Shown here: piece after piece, positions 10,697 through 22,010 of the stretch
Layout: every line of letters begins with the position of its first letter
Numbering within the stretch: position 1 is the stretch's first letter
Assembly (NCBI GenBank): GCA_030035585.1
Contig: CM057472.1
Span: forward strand, 91,571,601-91,635,600
Direction: 5' to 3'
DNA: 64,000 nucleotides
Source of the DNA: Dugong dugon
Taxonomy: Eukaryota; Chordata; Mammalia; Sirenia; Dugongidae
Program-made: the position numbers and the translations under genes
Notes under the pieces: generated by a model
The model's input: only the letters and a program-made list of their open reading frames with translations
What the model was told of the DNA's origin: nothing
Database searches by the model: none

Positions 10697-11050
10697 TTCT
10701 TAATTCAACAAATATTTATTGATTACCTATCACGGGCATGGAGCCCTGGTGGCACAGTGGTTAAGAGCTTGTCTGCTAACCACAAGGTCAGCAGTTCAAA
10801 TCCAAAAGCCACTCCTTGGAAACTCTATGAGGTAGTTCTACTCTGTTCCATCGGGTCACTATGAGTCAGAATCGACTCGATGACAATGGATATTATGGAC
10901 ATGACACTCTTAGGAGCCAGGGAAACAATAATAAACATACTAGACATAATCCTTGCTTTCATGGAGCAGATGATCTGGTTGCATAGGCAGATAAATAAAT
11001 AGAAAATTACAATCCAATGTTTACAAGAAGTGAATGTATAAGTGGGGTAC
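10697..11050 (-). repeat. L2 LINE 3' end split by an AfroSINE
   Basis: The left piece (10697-10739) has 'aattcaacaaatatttattg' and 'attacctatcacggg'. The right piece (10891-11050) resumes with 'gacactcttaggagccaggg', 'aacaataataaacat' and 'ttgctttcatggagcag'. Both follow the reverse complement of the L2 end. Confidence 0.75.
10740..10890 (+). repeat. AfroSINE inserted into L2
   Basis: Full head and body: 'ggagccctggtggcacagtg', B-box-like 'cagttcaaatcc', 'ccactccttggaaactctat', 'ctactctgttcc' and 'gtcactatgagtcagaatcg'. It interrupts an L2 fragment. The flanks (gggcatg and ggacatg) hint at a short target duplication. Confidence 0.9.
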
Positions 11051-11164
11051 CTGACTCAATCTCGTGACAGGAGGTAGGGTAGGACATCAGGGATAGTTTC
11101 CCACTGGATATAATATGGTAGTAAGATTTTCCTATTATTAATATAGAGTGGTGGAAGACGATAT

Positions 11165-11350
11165 CATGGAAATAAGGAGAGCCCTGAACTAAGCACCTGG
11201 GAAATATAAAGTTCCTCCCAGTTCTGCTTCTGTCAAGTTGTCAAGAATTGAGCAACTCGTTACACCTATCTGAACCTCATATGCCTTATTTAAAAATAAA
11301 ACCAGGGATTATACTTGACAATTTCTGATGTTCTTTCCAAATCTAGATTA
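11165..11350 (+). repeat. MIR-family SINE
   Basis: Follows the MIR sense strand: 'gagccctgaactaagcacct' (head), 'gagcaactcgttacacctat', 'ctgaacctcatatgcc' and 'ttctgatgttctttccaaat'. The last resembles the 'ggtcccttccagctct' end of some MIR subfamilies. Diverged. Confidence 0.6.
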
Positions 11351-11459
11351 CAAAACACTTTTATCTTGCTGTCACCCTACTGCTACTGCTTTGGCTCTCT
11401 GCCCCCCATTAAAGTTTTGGTGTCTCTCCTGTATGGACCTATAACACCCTATAATTTAG

Positions 11460-11641
11460 CAGTCGCCGTGAAGTCAGCTCTGACTCATCACAACCCTGCG
11501 TGTGTCAAAGTAGAGCTGTGCTCCATAGGGTTTTCAGTGGCTGATTTTTGGGGAGTAGATCACCAGGACTTTCTTTCCTGGCACCCCTGGGTGGCCTTGA
11601 AATTCATGTTAACTGTTTGCACCACCCAGGGACTCCTATAG
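11460..11641 (-). repeat. AfroSINE (AFROSINE1-like)
   Basis: Reverse-complement copy: 'gcagtcgccgtgaagtcagc', 'tgcgtgtgtcaaagtagagc', 'ctccatagggttttcagtgg', 'gactttctttcctggcaccc' and head 'gtttgcaccacccagggact'. Same subtype as 35502-35697. Its 108-codon open frame is incidental. Confidence 0.85.
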
Positions 11642-12404
11642 CGCCAAAGGCATATATACATCATAGCATCTCGCACATTGCAATTACTAAGATGTAACAT
11701 GCAAATGTTATTTTGCACGAAAAGCACTAATGTCATTTTATTCTTGTTCTTGATGTTGTCTTTTATTTTGGATAAATTTTATTTTCTCTCTTATTTTGTA
11801 TGCCAGAAATACATTCTAGATTACTTGTGTTCAGTAAATGTACTTCATTCAGCCTGCTTCTCATTTGCTTTATGTCTATCAGTTATCTTCCTGTGCTAGT
11901 TTTAACCCCCTGAGGTTAGTATTCTGACTGCTCAAGTGAAGAGAATATCTAATCTAAACAGTCAACTCTCATCACACTTTGTTCTTTTATTTTGACAAGT
12001 GTGGTTTAGTTTTTATTTATAAAAATGCCTCTCAGTAACCCGGTAAATGTGCTGCAATATATTGTGTGAAAGTAGCAACATCTGAGTAATATGAGCCAGT
12101 GCAATTTCCTGAAAACAATCTGGTGTACATATTGGTCAGGAAGATAAGTGTGGTTTGCATAGATATCAAAATTACATTGCATATTTAAATTAGTCATGCA
12201 AATGCCCCTCTACTGTTGTCTGAGAGAAATAAAGAAAATAATTACAAACTGAGGTTAGTGCTAAGGAGGAAATAAACAAAGGGCTAAAGTAGAAATTAGG
12301 AATGGGTAGAAAAATCAGAGCAATTGTTTGGAGATGGTTACCAAAGGGGTGAAAGTGAAGTTCATATATGAAAGATGAGAAGGATCTAACCATATGTAAA
12401 ATGT
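11642..12404. other. Unassigned AT-rich sequence
   Basis: T-rich then A-rich sequence with several short chance frames. I recognise no gene or repeat family. Confidence 0.45.
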
Positions 12405-12720
12405 ATATGTGTTCAAAGAGTATTCCAAAGAGTGGGAATACCCTGTAGAAAACCTTGTTTCAGGAAAGAGCTTGGCGTAAGAAGGATGCTGTTCATCTAA
12501 TTGAGTTAAAGGGAAAGTTGTATAAGATTTTCCATATTATGCAATAAATTTGGATTTTCTTCTAAGTGCTTTGAGAAGTCACTGAATGGTTCTCAGCAAA
12601 AACATGGTTTGAATTAATTTGAAATGATCCCTTTGGCCATATTCTGGAGAAATGATATGGGTTGAGCTGGAGCAGTACACCATTTAGAAGGTAGTTGGGA
12701 AAGCTAGGCTGAAAGATTAT
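12405..12720 (-). repeat. L2 LINE internal/3' fragment
   Basis: Reverse complement of the L2 block that precedes its 3' end: 'gagtattccaaagagtggga', 'gaaagagcttggcgt', 'aatttggattttcttctaag', 'gctttgagaagtcactgaat' and 'gatccctttggccatat'. The same L2 region occurs in sense orientation at 63310-63560. Confidence 0.7.
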
Positions 12721-13700
12721 GTATAACACAAAACACCCCAAGTGCTCAAAAATGTAAGGTACTAGGAACTTCTGGAAACACTAGTGCAGGTGGTGCTATA
12801 TATAGGAGGATTGTTTGAGAGTTTATATAAGAAAGACTTAGTCTCTAAATCTTCTCCCTTACTCACCTCAGACTAGAAATTGCCCCTCCTTTACCATCAC
12901 AGAATATTAGAGGTTTACTCTCCAATGAGAATAACCAGAGAGACTTTCAACTCAGGGGTAACAGACAAAGGAGAGGAAAGCATACTCACAAGAAAAAGGA
13001 TTAAGGTGAAAATCTACATACAAAATGGTGAGACTCCCAAGACTCCTCCACTTGACTCCAACAGTGTGGCAGCCATATACTTCCCAGGAAGGAAACTGAA
13101 AAATTATTCTGGTATAACCAATTACTTTAAGAAAAAAGATCTTTGGACTCTGACAGTTGGGGAAGTCTAAGAAAGAGTCCAGCCAGATCACCTTCACTCA
13201 TCCAGTCCACCTACCTTTCTAATAGATTTTTAGTGCATCACTCTTAAATGAGACAGACATCAAATGACTATCATACATTTGAGGAAAATCTCATGTATTA
13301 AATACAGAAAATAAACGATGCTAGAAGCAGTACAAAAATGATATTTCCTTATAAAAGTGAGAAGAAATTACATTCATTAAACACCAATGGATTGTTATAG
13401 AAAAAGCAAACACTCAGAGTGAAGAAAATGTACTGGCAAAATAATATTATGATAACAGACATGAAAAATTCAGTAAAAAAGTGAGACGAGTAGAATTTAA
13501 GAAAAGTAAAGGCGGAAAGGTAAGATATAATATGACAACTACATCCTCAATCCAAAAACACAGCACCTGAAAAATATGCTTTAGAAAGAGTTAATAGAAA
13601 AGAAAAAGGATAGAATTATTAGAGAAATAATTTTTTTTTTTTTAAAAAGTTTCTGCAACTGAACTTTATGATGTTTTAAACTGAGGGAACAGATCAATAT

Positions 13701-13811
13701 TATGACCAACTCTCCCAGTTTGCCTGGGACTGAGGGGATTCTTAGAATGTGGGACTTAGACTGTTTTAAAATCAGGACAATACCAGGCACGCTGGGATGA
13801 GTTGGTCACCC
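13701..13811. mobile_element. Short palindromic (MER-type) DNA element
   Basis: The ends are inverted repeats: tgaccaact followed by 'cccagtttgcctgg' on the left pairs with the complement of 'ccaggcacgctggga' plus 'agttggtca' on the right, about 28 bases per arm. Central sequence is about 50 bases with 'ctgaggggattcttagaatg'. This layout fits a non-autonomous DNA transposon. I cannot name the family. It interrupts the HAL1-like region. Confidence 0.5.
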
Positions 13812-14041
13812 TACTAAGCAAGTGCCAAAATAATGGATTAAAAAAACCCATACCAAATCATACACCATCATGGAACCGAGGGAACAAAAGGATCTTACAT
13901 AATTACAAAGAAAGAAGGAAAAGTCTTACATACAAATGATGTAAAACTAGAAAACATCAAAATGTTCAAAAGCAACACTAGACATTGGAAGACAATGGAA
14001 CAATGCAGTCAAAATTCTGAGGGCATCTATTTTCCAACGCC

Positions 14042-17000
14042 ATATGTTGTTGTTGTTCTTGTTAGGTGCCTTCAAGTTGGTTCCAATTCATAATGACCCG
14101 AGGTACAATAGAACTAAACACTTCCCAGTCCTCTGCCATCCTCACAATCATTGCTATGATTGAGCCCATTGTTGCAGCCACTGTGTCAATCCATCCTGCT
14201 GACGGTCTTCCTCTTTTTCACTGACCCTCTATTTTACGAAGCATGGCGTCCTTCTCCAGGGACTGATCACTCCTGATAACATATCCAAAGTACTTGAGAC
14301 ATAGTCTCACTATCCTTGCTTCTAAGGAGTGTTCTGATTGTACCTCTTCTGAGACAGATTTGTTCATTCTTTTGGCAGTCCATGGTATATTCAATATTCT
14401 TCACCGACACCACAATTCAAAGGCATCAATTCTTCTTCAGTCTTTCTTATTCATTGTCCAGCTTTTGCATGAATATGAGGTCATGGAAAATATCATGGCT
14501 TGAGTCAGATGACCTTAGTCTTCAAGGTGACATCTTTGCTTTTTAACACTTTAAAGAGGTCTTTTGCAGCAGATTTTCCCAATGCAATGAAAGCTGCTTC
14601 TGTGGGTGTTGATTGTGGATCCAAGTAAAATGAAATCCTTGACAACTTCAATCTTTTTTCCATTTATCATGGTGTTGTTTATTGGTCCGATTGTGAGGAT
14701 TTTTGTTTTTTTTTTCTGTTGAGGTGTAATCCATTCTGAAAGCTGTGGTCTTTGCTCTTCACTAGTAAGTGCTTCGGTCCTCTTCACTTTCAGCAAACAA
14801 GGTTGTGTTATCCTCATAAAACAGGTTGCTAATGAGTCCTGTTACAATCCTGTTGCCTTGTTCTTCTTCATATAGTCCAGCTTCTTGGATTATTTCCTCA
14901 GCATATAGATTGAATAAGTATGGTGAAAGGATACAACCCTGACACACACTTTTCCTGACTTTAAACCACGCAGTATCCCCCTTTCCATTCGAACGACTGC
15001 CTCTTCATCTATGTACAGGTTCCTCATGAGCACAATTAAGTGTTCTGGAATTCTCATTCTTTGCAATGTTATCCATTATTTGTTTTGATCTACACAGTCA
15101 AATGCCTTTGCATAGTCAATAAAACACCAGTAAACATCTTTCTGGTATTCTCTGCTTTCAACCAGGATCCATCTGACATTAGCAATGATATCCCTCGTTC
15201 CAAGTCCTCTTCTGAATCCAGCTTGAATTTCTGGTAGTTCCGTGTTGATATACTGCTGCAGCTGCTTTTGAATGATCTTCATCAAAATTTTACTTGCTTG
15301 TGGTATTAATGATATTTTCCCCTAATTTCCACATCCAGTTGGATCATTTTTCTTGGGAATAGGCATAAGTATGGATCTCTTCCAGTCAGTTGGCCAGGTA
15401 GTTGTCTTCCAAATTTCTTGGCATAGATGAATGAGCACTTCCAGCATGGCATCCATTTGTTGAAACATCTCAACTGGTATTCCCTAAATTTCTGGAGCCT
15501 TGTTTCTTGCCAATGTCTTCAGTGCAGCTTGGATTTCTTCCTTCAGTACCATCAGTTACTGATCATATACTACCTCCTGAAATGGTTGAACATCGACCAA
15601 TTCTTTTTGGTATAGTTACTCCATGAATTCCTTCCATCTTCTTTGGATGCTTCCTGATTCATCTAATATTTTCCCAGTAGAAATCTTCAATATTGCAACA
15701 CAAGGCTTGAATTTTTCTTCAGTTCTTTCAACTTGAGAAATATCAATCATGTTCTTCACTTTTGGTTTTATATCTCCACTTCTTTGCACATGTCATTATA
15801 CTTTACTTTGTCTTCTTAAACAGCCTTTTGAAGTCTTCTGTTCAGCTCTTTTACTTCATCATTTCTTCCTTTCTCTTTAGCTATTCAATGTTTAAGAGCA
15901 AGTTTCAGAGTCTCTTCTGACATCCATTTTGTTCTTTTCTTTCTTTCCTGTCTTTTTAATGACCTCTTGCTTTCTTCATATATGTTGTTCTTGATGTCAT
16001 TCCACAGCTCGTCTGGTCTTCGGTCATTAGTGTTCGATGCCTCAACTCTATTCTTGAGATGGTCTCTAAATTCAGGTGGGATACGCTCAAGGTTGTACTT
16101 TGGCTCTCGTGGACTTGTTCTAATTTTCTTTAGTTTCAGCTTCAACTTGCACATAAGCAATTAATAGTCGGTTGCACAGTTGGCCCCTGGCCTTGTTCTG
16201 ACTGATGACATTGAACTTTTCCATCATCTCTTTCCACAGATGTAGCCGATTTGATTCCTGTGTATTCCATCTGATGAGGTCCACATGTATAGTCACCATT
16301 TATGTTGGTGAAAAAAAGGTATTTGCAAAGAAGAAGTCGTTGGTCTTATAAAATTCTATCATGCTATCTCCAGCATCATTTCTATCACCAAGGCCACATT
16401 TTCCAATTACCAATCCTTCGTTTCCAACTTTCACATTCAATCACCAGTATTTATCGATGCATCCTGATTGCATGTTCGATCAATTTCAGACTGCAGAAGT
16501 TGGCAAACTTCATCTTTGGCCTTAGTGGTTGGCGCATATATTTGAATAATAATCATATTAACTGCTCTTCCTCGTAGGCCTGTGTATATTATCTTATCGC
16601 TGACAGTGTTGTACTTCAGGATAGACCTTGAAATGTTTTTTTTGATGATGAATGCAATGCCATTCCTTTTCAAGTTGTTGTTCCAGGCATAGTAGAACAT
16701 ATAATTGTCCAGTTAAAAATGGCCAATACCAGTCCATTTCAGCTCACTAGTGCCTAGGATATAGATGTTTATGCATTCCATTTCATTTTTGACGATTTCC
16801 AATTTTCCTAGATTCATACTTCATACATTCCATGTTCCAATTATTAATGGATGTTTGCAGCTGTTTCTTCTCATTTAGAGTCATGCCACATCAGCAAATA
16901 AAAGTCCTGAAAACTTGACTGCATCCACATCATTAAGGTCAACTCTACTTTGAGGAGACAGGTCTTCCCTAGTCGTATTTTGAGTATTTTCCAATCTGAG

Positions 17001-17214
17001 AGGCTCACCTTCCAGCACTATATCAGACAATGTTCTGATTGGCTAATTATTTTCTGAAGCCCACATGTCTGTCAGTTTATCGTATTGTGGGGGTTTGTGT
17101 GTTGCTGTGATGCTGGAAGATATGCGCTGATATTCAAACACCAGCAGGTCACCAGTGGCAGATAGGTTTTAGCTGAGCTTCCAGACTAAGACAGACTAGG
17201 AGGAAGGAACCCTC
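14042..17214 (-). mobile_element. RTE-class LINE (RTE1_LA-like), near full length
   Basis: A 3.17-kb element read leftwards. Its 3' end is at 14042-14060, with an (AAC)n tail seen as ttgttgttgtt on the plus strand. The 5' end lies near 17214. It encodes an AP-type endonuclease followed by reverse transcriptase, the RTE/BovB layout. It sits inside the ORF1 of the HAL1-like element. A second copy of the 3' end is at 53814-54095. RTE elements are known from afrotherians, ruminants and some reptiles; the exact name is from memory. Confidence 0.85.
14551..16700 (-). pseudogene. RTE endonuclease-reverse transcriptase (dead)
   Basis: Fragments of one protein lie in order on the minus strand. At 16437-16700 is endonuclease sequence with 'MIIIQIYAPTT'; the expected 'GDFN/GDWN' box is degraded to TGD. 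At 15885-16160 is the Lys/Arg-rich linker before the reverse transcriptase. At 15076-15285 is RT block A with 'FIDYAKAFD', catalytic Asp kept. At 14762-14947 are 'QGCILSPYLFNLYAE' and a damaged catalytic box YEDN where YADD is expected. At 14551-14817 is the region past the active site. Stops and frame changes between the pieces and the mutated YADD make it inactive. It would nick target DNA and copy its RNA in place. Confidence 0.85.
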
Positions 17215-17932
17215 TATACTATACCTAAATATGCTTTTAAAGACATACAAGATCTCAAAACATTTCCCTCACGCTCACCTTTTTTTCAGAAAGCTTCTAG
17301 AGGCCATACTCCATCAAGGTAAAGGAGTAAGCATAGAAAGTGGTAAACATGAGATCCAGAAAACTGGTGATCCATCATACGGGAGTGAGGGCAAGAATTC
17401 TGAGCTGATGGTAAAAAGATATCTCAATATGACTTCCATGTAGCAGCCATACTGGAAGAAAATGAGCATCTCCAAATGGGAGATCGCCAAGAAAAAATGG
17501 TATTTATAATTAACGAGAGGAAATTTCACTTTCAACAGTACATTAGGGATGAATAGTGATGGACCCAGAGAAAATAAAAGCCAATAAAAAGAAAGGTTAA
17601 CCAAAAAAAAGGAAACATACACTCCATGAATCACTTGGGAATATTTACCTAGCAACAATTACACAAGCATGATTCAACTAAAAATTTTGGTATAACTTTA
17701 CCAAGAGCAGGGGGATGGGAAGTTCATGTGTATATGTTTGTAGGGATAAAGTAAAAGATTATGATAGTCTCAGCTTCCTAATAGGAAGTCACTAGATTTT
17801 TTTCCAAAAGTGAAAAATCAAAGGAAAATAATTTGAACGTATTATTTAGAAATTAAGAGGCAAATACCAGAGGCCAGCAAGAGCAATTTTAGAGTATTGA
17901 AAGTTGTTTCTAGAAATACAAAAATTGGGAGT

Positions 17933-18062
17933 TGTTGTTGTTAGATGTTGTCAAGTTGATTCCAACTCATAGCAACCCCATGTGACATAGGCTTTTTTAG
18001 GCTGTAATCTTTATAGGAGCAGGTCACCAGGTCTTTCTCCCTTGAAGCCACTGGGTGGGTTC
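17933..18062 (-). repeat. AfroSINE, head truncated
   Basis: Begins at its AAC-type tail (gttgttgttgttagatgttg on the plus strand), then 'caagttgattccaactcata', 'gcaaccccatgtgacata' and 'gctgtaatctttataggagc'. It lacks the tRNA-like head. The tail and next 40 bases closely parallel the RTE 3' end at 53814. Confidence 0.85.
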
Positions 18063-18130
18063 CTTTATTTTATTTTATTTTAGTCACATATTTTACATAT
18101 TGTGAGTAGCATACTGTGAAGGAATCCATC

Positions 18131-18657
18131 ACTGTCTGCCTTAGTTTTCTAGTGCTGCTGTAACAGAAATACCACAAGTGGGTGGCTTTCACAAAGAGAA
18201 ATGTATTCTCTCACAGTCTAGGAGGTTAGAAGTCTGAATTCAGGGTGCCAGCTCCAGGCGAAGGCTTTCCCTCTCTGTTGGCTCGGGTGGAAAGTTCTTG
18301 TCATCAGTCTTCCTCTGTGGAGGAGCTTCTCAGCACAGGAACCCTGGTTCCAAAGGATGCACTATTCTTCTGGCTCTTACTTCTTGGCATATGAGGTCCC
18401 CATGTCTCTCCGCTCACTTCTCTCTTTTATATCTCAAAAGAGATTTACTTAAGGCACAACCTAATCTTGTAGATTAAGTCCTACCTCATTAACATAACTG
18501 CCTCTAATCTTGCCTCAATAAAGTCATAGAGGTAGGATTTACAACATATGGGAAAATCACAACAGATGACAAAATGGTGAACAATCACTCAATACTGGGA
18601 ATCATGGCCTAGCAAATTTGACATACATTTTTGGGGGATGTAATTCAATCCATAACG
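18131..18657 (-). mobile_element. Solo LTR, MLT1/MaLR type (copy 2)
   Basis: A 527-bp reverse-orientation LTR. In plus-strand order it has 'ctagtgctgctgtaacagaa', 'cagggtgccagctccagg', 'ctcaaaagagatttactta' and 'gggggatgtaattcaatcca'. An exact 5-bp duplication, ccatc, lies at 18126-18130 and 18658-18662. No retroviral interior is present. Confidence 0.85.
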
Positions 18658-18788
18658 CCATCATTGCATGACTCAAAGAGAACGCTTAGCCCTCTCCCTT
18701 TCCTCCCTTTCATTTCATGTGATAAAACCATTCACCATCTGAAGTGAGATTTTGTGGATTGCTGGTCAATGATGAGGAAATAGCTATC
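18658..18788. other. Short spacer between LTR and L1
   Basis: Non-repetitive spacer; nothing recognised. Confidence 0.5.
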
Positions 18789-18805
18789 AAGAAAATAAAC
18801 TTATA

Positions 18806-21453
18806 AAGACCTATACAAAGAAAACTACAAAACACTACTGCAAGAAACCCAAAAGAATCTACACAAATGGAAAAACATACCTTGCTCATGGATAAGTAGA
18901 CTTAACATTGTGAAAATGACAATTCTACCCAAAGCAATTTACCAATACAATGAAATCTCAATCCAAATACCAGCAACATTCTTCAAAGAGATGGAAAAAA
19001 TAATCATTAACTTTAAATGGAAAGGGAAGAAGCCCAGAATAAGTAAAGCACTATTGAAGAAGAAGAATAAATTTGGAGGACTCACACTACCTGACCTCAA
19101 AACCTACTATACAGCTACAGTAGTCAAAACAGCCTGGTACTGGTACAACGACAGACACATTGACCAATGGAACAGAATTGAGAACCCAGATGTAACTCCA
19201 TCCATCTATAGTCACCTGATCTTCAACAAGGGCCCAAAGTCCATCAAATGGGGAAAAGACAGTCTTTTTAACAAATGGTGCTGGCAAAACTGGATATCCA
19301 TTTGCAAAAAAATGAAACAGGACCCATACCTCACACCATGTACAAAAACTAATTCAAAATGGATCAAAGACCTAAATATAAAGCCAAAAACTATAAAGTT
19401 CATAGAAGAAAAAATAGAACCAATGCTATAGGCCCTAATACACAATATTAACAGGATACAAACCATAGCCATCAATACACAAACTCCAGAAGATAAGCTA
19501 GATAACTGGGATTTTCTAAAAATCAAACACCTATGTTCTTCAAAAGACTTCACCAAAAGAGTAAAAAGAGAACCTATGGACTGGGAAAAAAATTTTGAAC
19601 ACTACAGGTCAGACAAAGGTCTAATCTCCATAAGCTACAAGAAAATCCAACACCTCTACAACAAAAAGACAAATAATCCTGTTAAAAAATGGGCAAAAGA
19701 AATGAACAGACACTTCACCAAAGAAGACTTTCAAGCGGCCAACAGACACATGAGGAAATGCTTGCAATCACTAGCCATTAGAGAAATGCAAATTAAAACC
19801 ACAATGAGATACCATCTCACCCCGGCATTACTGGCAAGAATCAAAAACAGTGGAAGTAACGAATGTTAGAGAGGCAGTGGGGAGATAGGAACTCTTATGC
19901 ACTGCTGGTGGGAATGCAAAATGATACAACCATTTTGGAAAATGATATGGCGCTTCCTTAGAAAGCTGGAAATAGAAATACCATACTATCCAGCAATCCC
20001 ACTCTTAGGAATATATCCTAGAGAAATAAGAGCCATCATTCGAGTAGACATATGCACACCCACGTTCATGGCAGCATTATTCACAACAGCAAAACGATGG
20101 AAACAACCTAGATGCCCATCAACAGATGAATGGATAAACAAACTATGGTACATACACACAATGGAGTACTACACAACGATAAAGAACAATGATGAATCTG
20201 TGAAGCATCTCATAACATGGATGAAACTGGAGGACATTATGCTGAGTGAAATAAGTCAATCACAAAAGGACAAATACTGTATGAGATCACTATTGTAAAA
20301 ACTCATGAAAAAGTTTACACACAAAAAGTAATAATCTTTGTTGGTTACGAGGGATGAGGGGGGTGATGGGGAAATACTAAATAGGTAATAGATAAGTGAT
20401 ATCTTTGGTGAAGGGTGAGACAGTACACAATACTGGGGAAATCAGCACAACTTGTACAAGGAAAGGTCATGGAAGCTCCACAGACACATCCAAACTCCCT
20501 GAAGGTTGTGGGGACTATGGTCTGGGGGAACATCTAGCTCAACCGGCATAACACAGTTTATAAAGACAATGTTCTACATTCTACCTTGGTGAGTAGCATC
20601 TGGGGTCTTAAAAGCCTGTGAGCAGCCATCTATGATGCTCCACTGGTCTCACCCCTTTGGGAGCAAGGGAGAACGAAGAGAACAGGATACAAGGAAAAGA
20701 TTAGTCCAAAGGACTAATGGACCACAGCTACCAAGGCCTCCACCGGACTGAGTCCAGTACAGCTAGTTGGCGCCCGGCTACCACCACTGACTGCTCTGAC
20801 CGGATCACAACAGAGGGTTCTGGACAGAGCTGGAGAAGGATGTAGAACAAAATTCTAACACACCCAAAAACGACCAGATTTACTGGCTGAAAGAGAATGG
20901 AGAAACCCCAAGAATATGGCCCCCAGACACCCTTTTAGCTCAATGGTGAAGTCATTTCCAAGGTTCACCGTTCAGTCAGGGATTGGACAGCCCCATAAAA
21001 CAAAACGGGACTAATGAGGCACAGCATCCAGGAGCAAGGACTAGAAGGCAGAAGGGGACAGGAAAGCTGATGACAAGGAACCCAAGGTTGAGTAAGGACA
21101 GTGTGGACATGTAGTGGGGTTGTTAACCACTGTCCTAGGGCAACAAGTGTACTAACTGTTAAATGAGAAACTATTTTGTTCTGTAAACCTTCGTCCAAAG
21201 TGAGAATAGCAGCACAACTGGAAGAACGTAATTGATGTCACTGAATTGTGCATGTAGAAATTTTTGAAATAGTGTATCTTTGGCTATGTATATTTTCACA
21301 AAAAAAAAAAAAATAGTCGGGAAGGGAGAGTGTTGACATGTCATGGGGTTGTTAACCAGTGTCATAAAACAATATGTGTACTGATTGTTTAATGAGAAAC
21401 TATTTGTTCTGTAAACCTTCACCTAAAGTAAAATAGTAAAAAAAAAGTGAAAA
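18806..21453 (+). mobile_element. 5'-truncated L1 (afrotherian), recent-looking
   Basis: A 2.65-kb L1 3' half. It holds the last ~500 codons of ORF2 and a 1.15-kb 3' UTR, ending in an A-rich tail. Identical 17-bp target duplications (aagaaaataaacttata) lie at 18789-18805 and 21454-21470, marking both edges exactly. Within the 3' UTR a segment of about 100 bases is repeated (near 21087-21200 and 21330-21435). 5' truncation with long duplications is typical of target-primed reverse transcription. Confidence 0.95.
18807..20298 (+). pseudogene. L1 ORF2p C-terminal part
   Basis: One continuous reading frame covers the post-RT region. It has '[11 protein letters not shown]', then '[14 protein letters not shown]', '[12 protein letters not shown]', 'TNNPVKKWAKEMNRHF', '[19 protein letters not shown]' and the Cys-rich end 'GTLMHCWWECK'. 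The natural stop is at 20296-20298. Only two in-frame nonsense codons are seen, TAG at 19429 and TAG at 19867. The latter replaces the Trp of the CWRGCGE-type motif, and the next Cys is Ser. The endonuclease and RT catalytic parts were never copied, so it was dead on arrival. Confidence 0.9.
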
Positions 21454-21470
21454 AAGAAAATAAACTTATA

Positions 21471-21887
21471 TGTCCATACCAGTGGTTAGAACCTGAGTGG
21501 GCTGGGAATATAGAATCATCTTGATTTAGAAACTATTGTTACCAACTGGCTTATTTGGCCTAGTCACAAACATAGAAAAATCTAGAATCAGAAAGGGTAG
21601 AGATGGACAAACAAAAAAACTTTTAAGAAAGTCTATGTAATTACACCTTGGAGAAAATTCATTCTTTCACATCTTTGTTGCTCCCCTTAGTTCATTTTTT
21701 GGAGTAGATTCTTAATTGAGAAATACAGATTTGTGTCAATGATGGAAACTGCTTACCATTTCTTTTGTTAAATGACTTTTGTGGGTTAGGATGAAAGTGT
21801 TAGATGAAAGTACAGTAGCATATTCTAATCATTTTGACATGCACCTAATGAAAAACAAAAGGACTTTAATATAATTCAGATGACTAT
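21471..21887. other. Unassigned sequence
   Basis: No gene or repeat recognised. Confidence 0.45.
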
Positions 21888-22010
21888 CCTAAACTAGTCA
21901 TTTATGCTATGACAGATCACTTAATCTGACCTCCATTTCCTCATCTAGGAAATTAAAATTAGCTAGACCATCCCTGTGTATTCTTAGGTTCTACTAGTTC
22001 CACTTAGGCA
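21888..22010 (+). repeat. MIR SINE fragment
   Basis: Sense MIR core and 3' part: 'cagatcacttaatctgacct', 'ccatttcctcatctaggaaa' and 'gctagaccatccctg'. Confidence 0.7.

Larger units (their letters stand above)
12725..17930 (+). mobile_element. HAL1/old L1-like element, split by an RTE insertion
   Basis: The pieces are 12725-14041 and 17215-17930. Just left of the RTE, the frame at about 13980-14038 reads RQWNNAVKIL, the C-terminal-domain signature of L1-type ORF1p. The right piece continues the same domain with FKDIQDLKTF. The latter half then resembles the non-coding 3' part of HAL1, an ORF1-only L1 relative. The part before 13700 is less certain and may be a separate unit. HAL1 versus an old L1 ORF1 cannot be decided by eye. 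Confidence 0.5.

Noticed and set aside
12880-13197. Overlapping 96- and 81-codon frames on opposite strands
   Set aside because: Inside the HAL1-like region; frames on both strands over the same bases indicate chance or repeat sequence.
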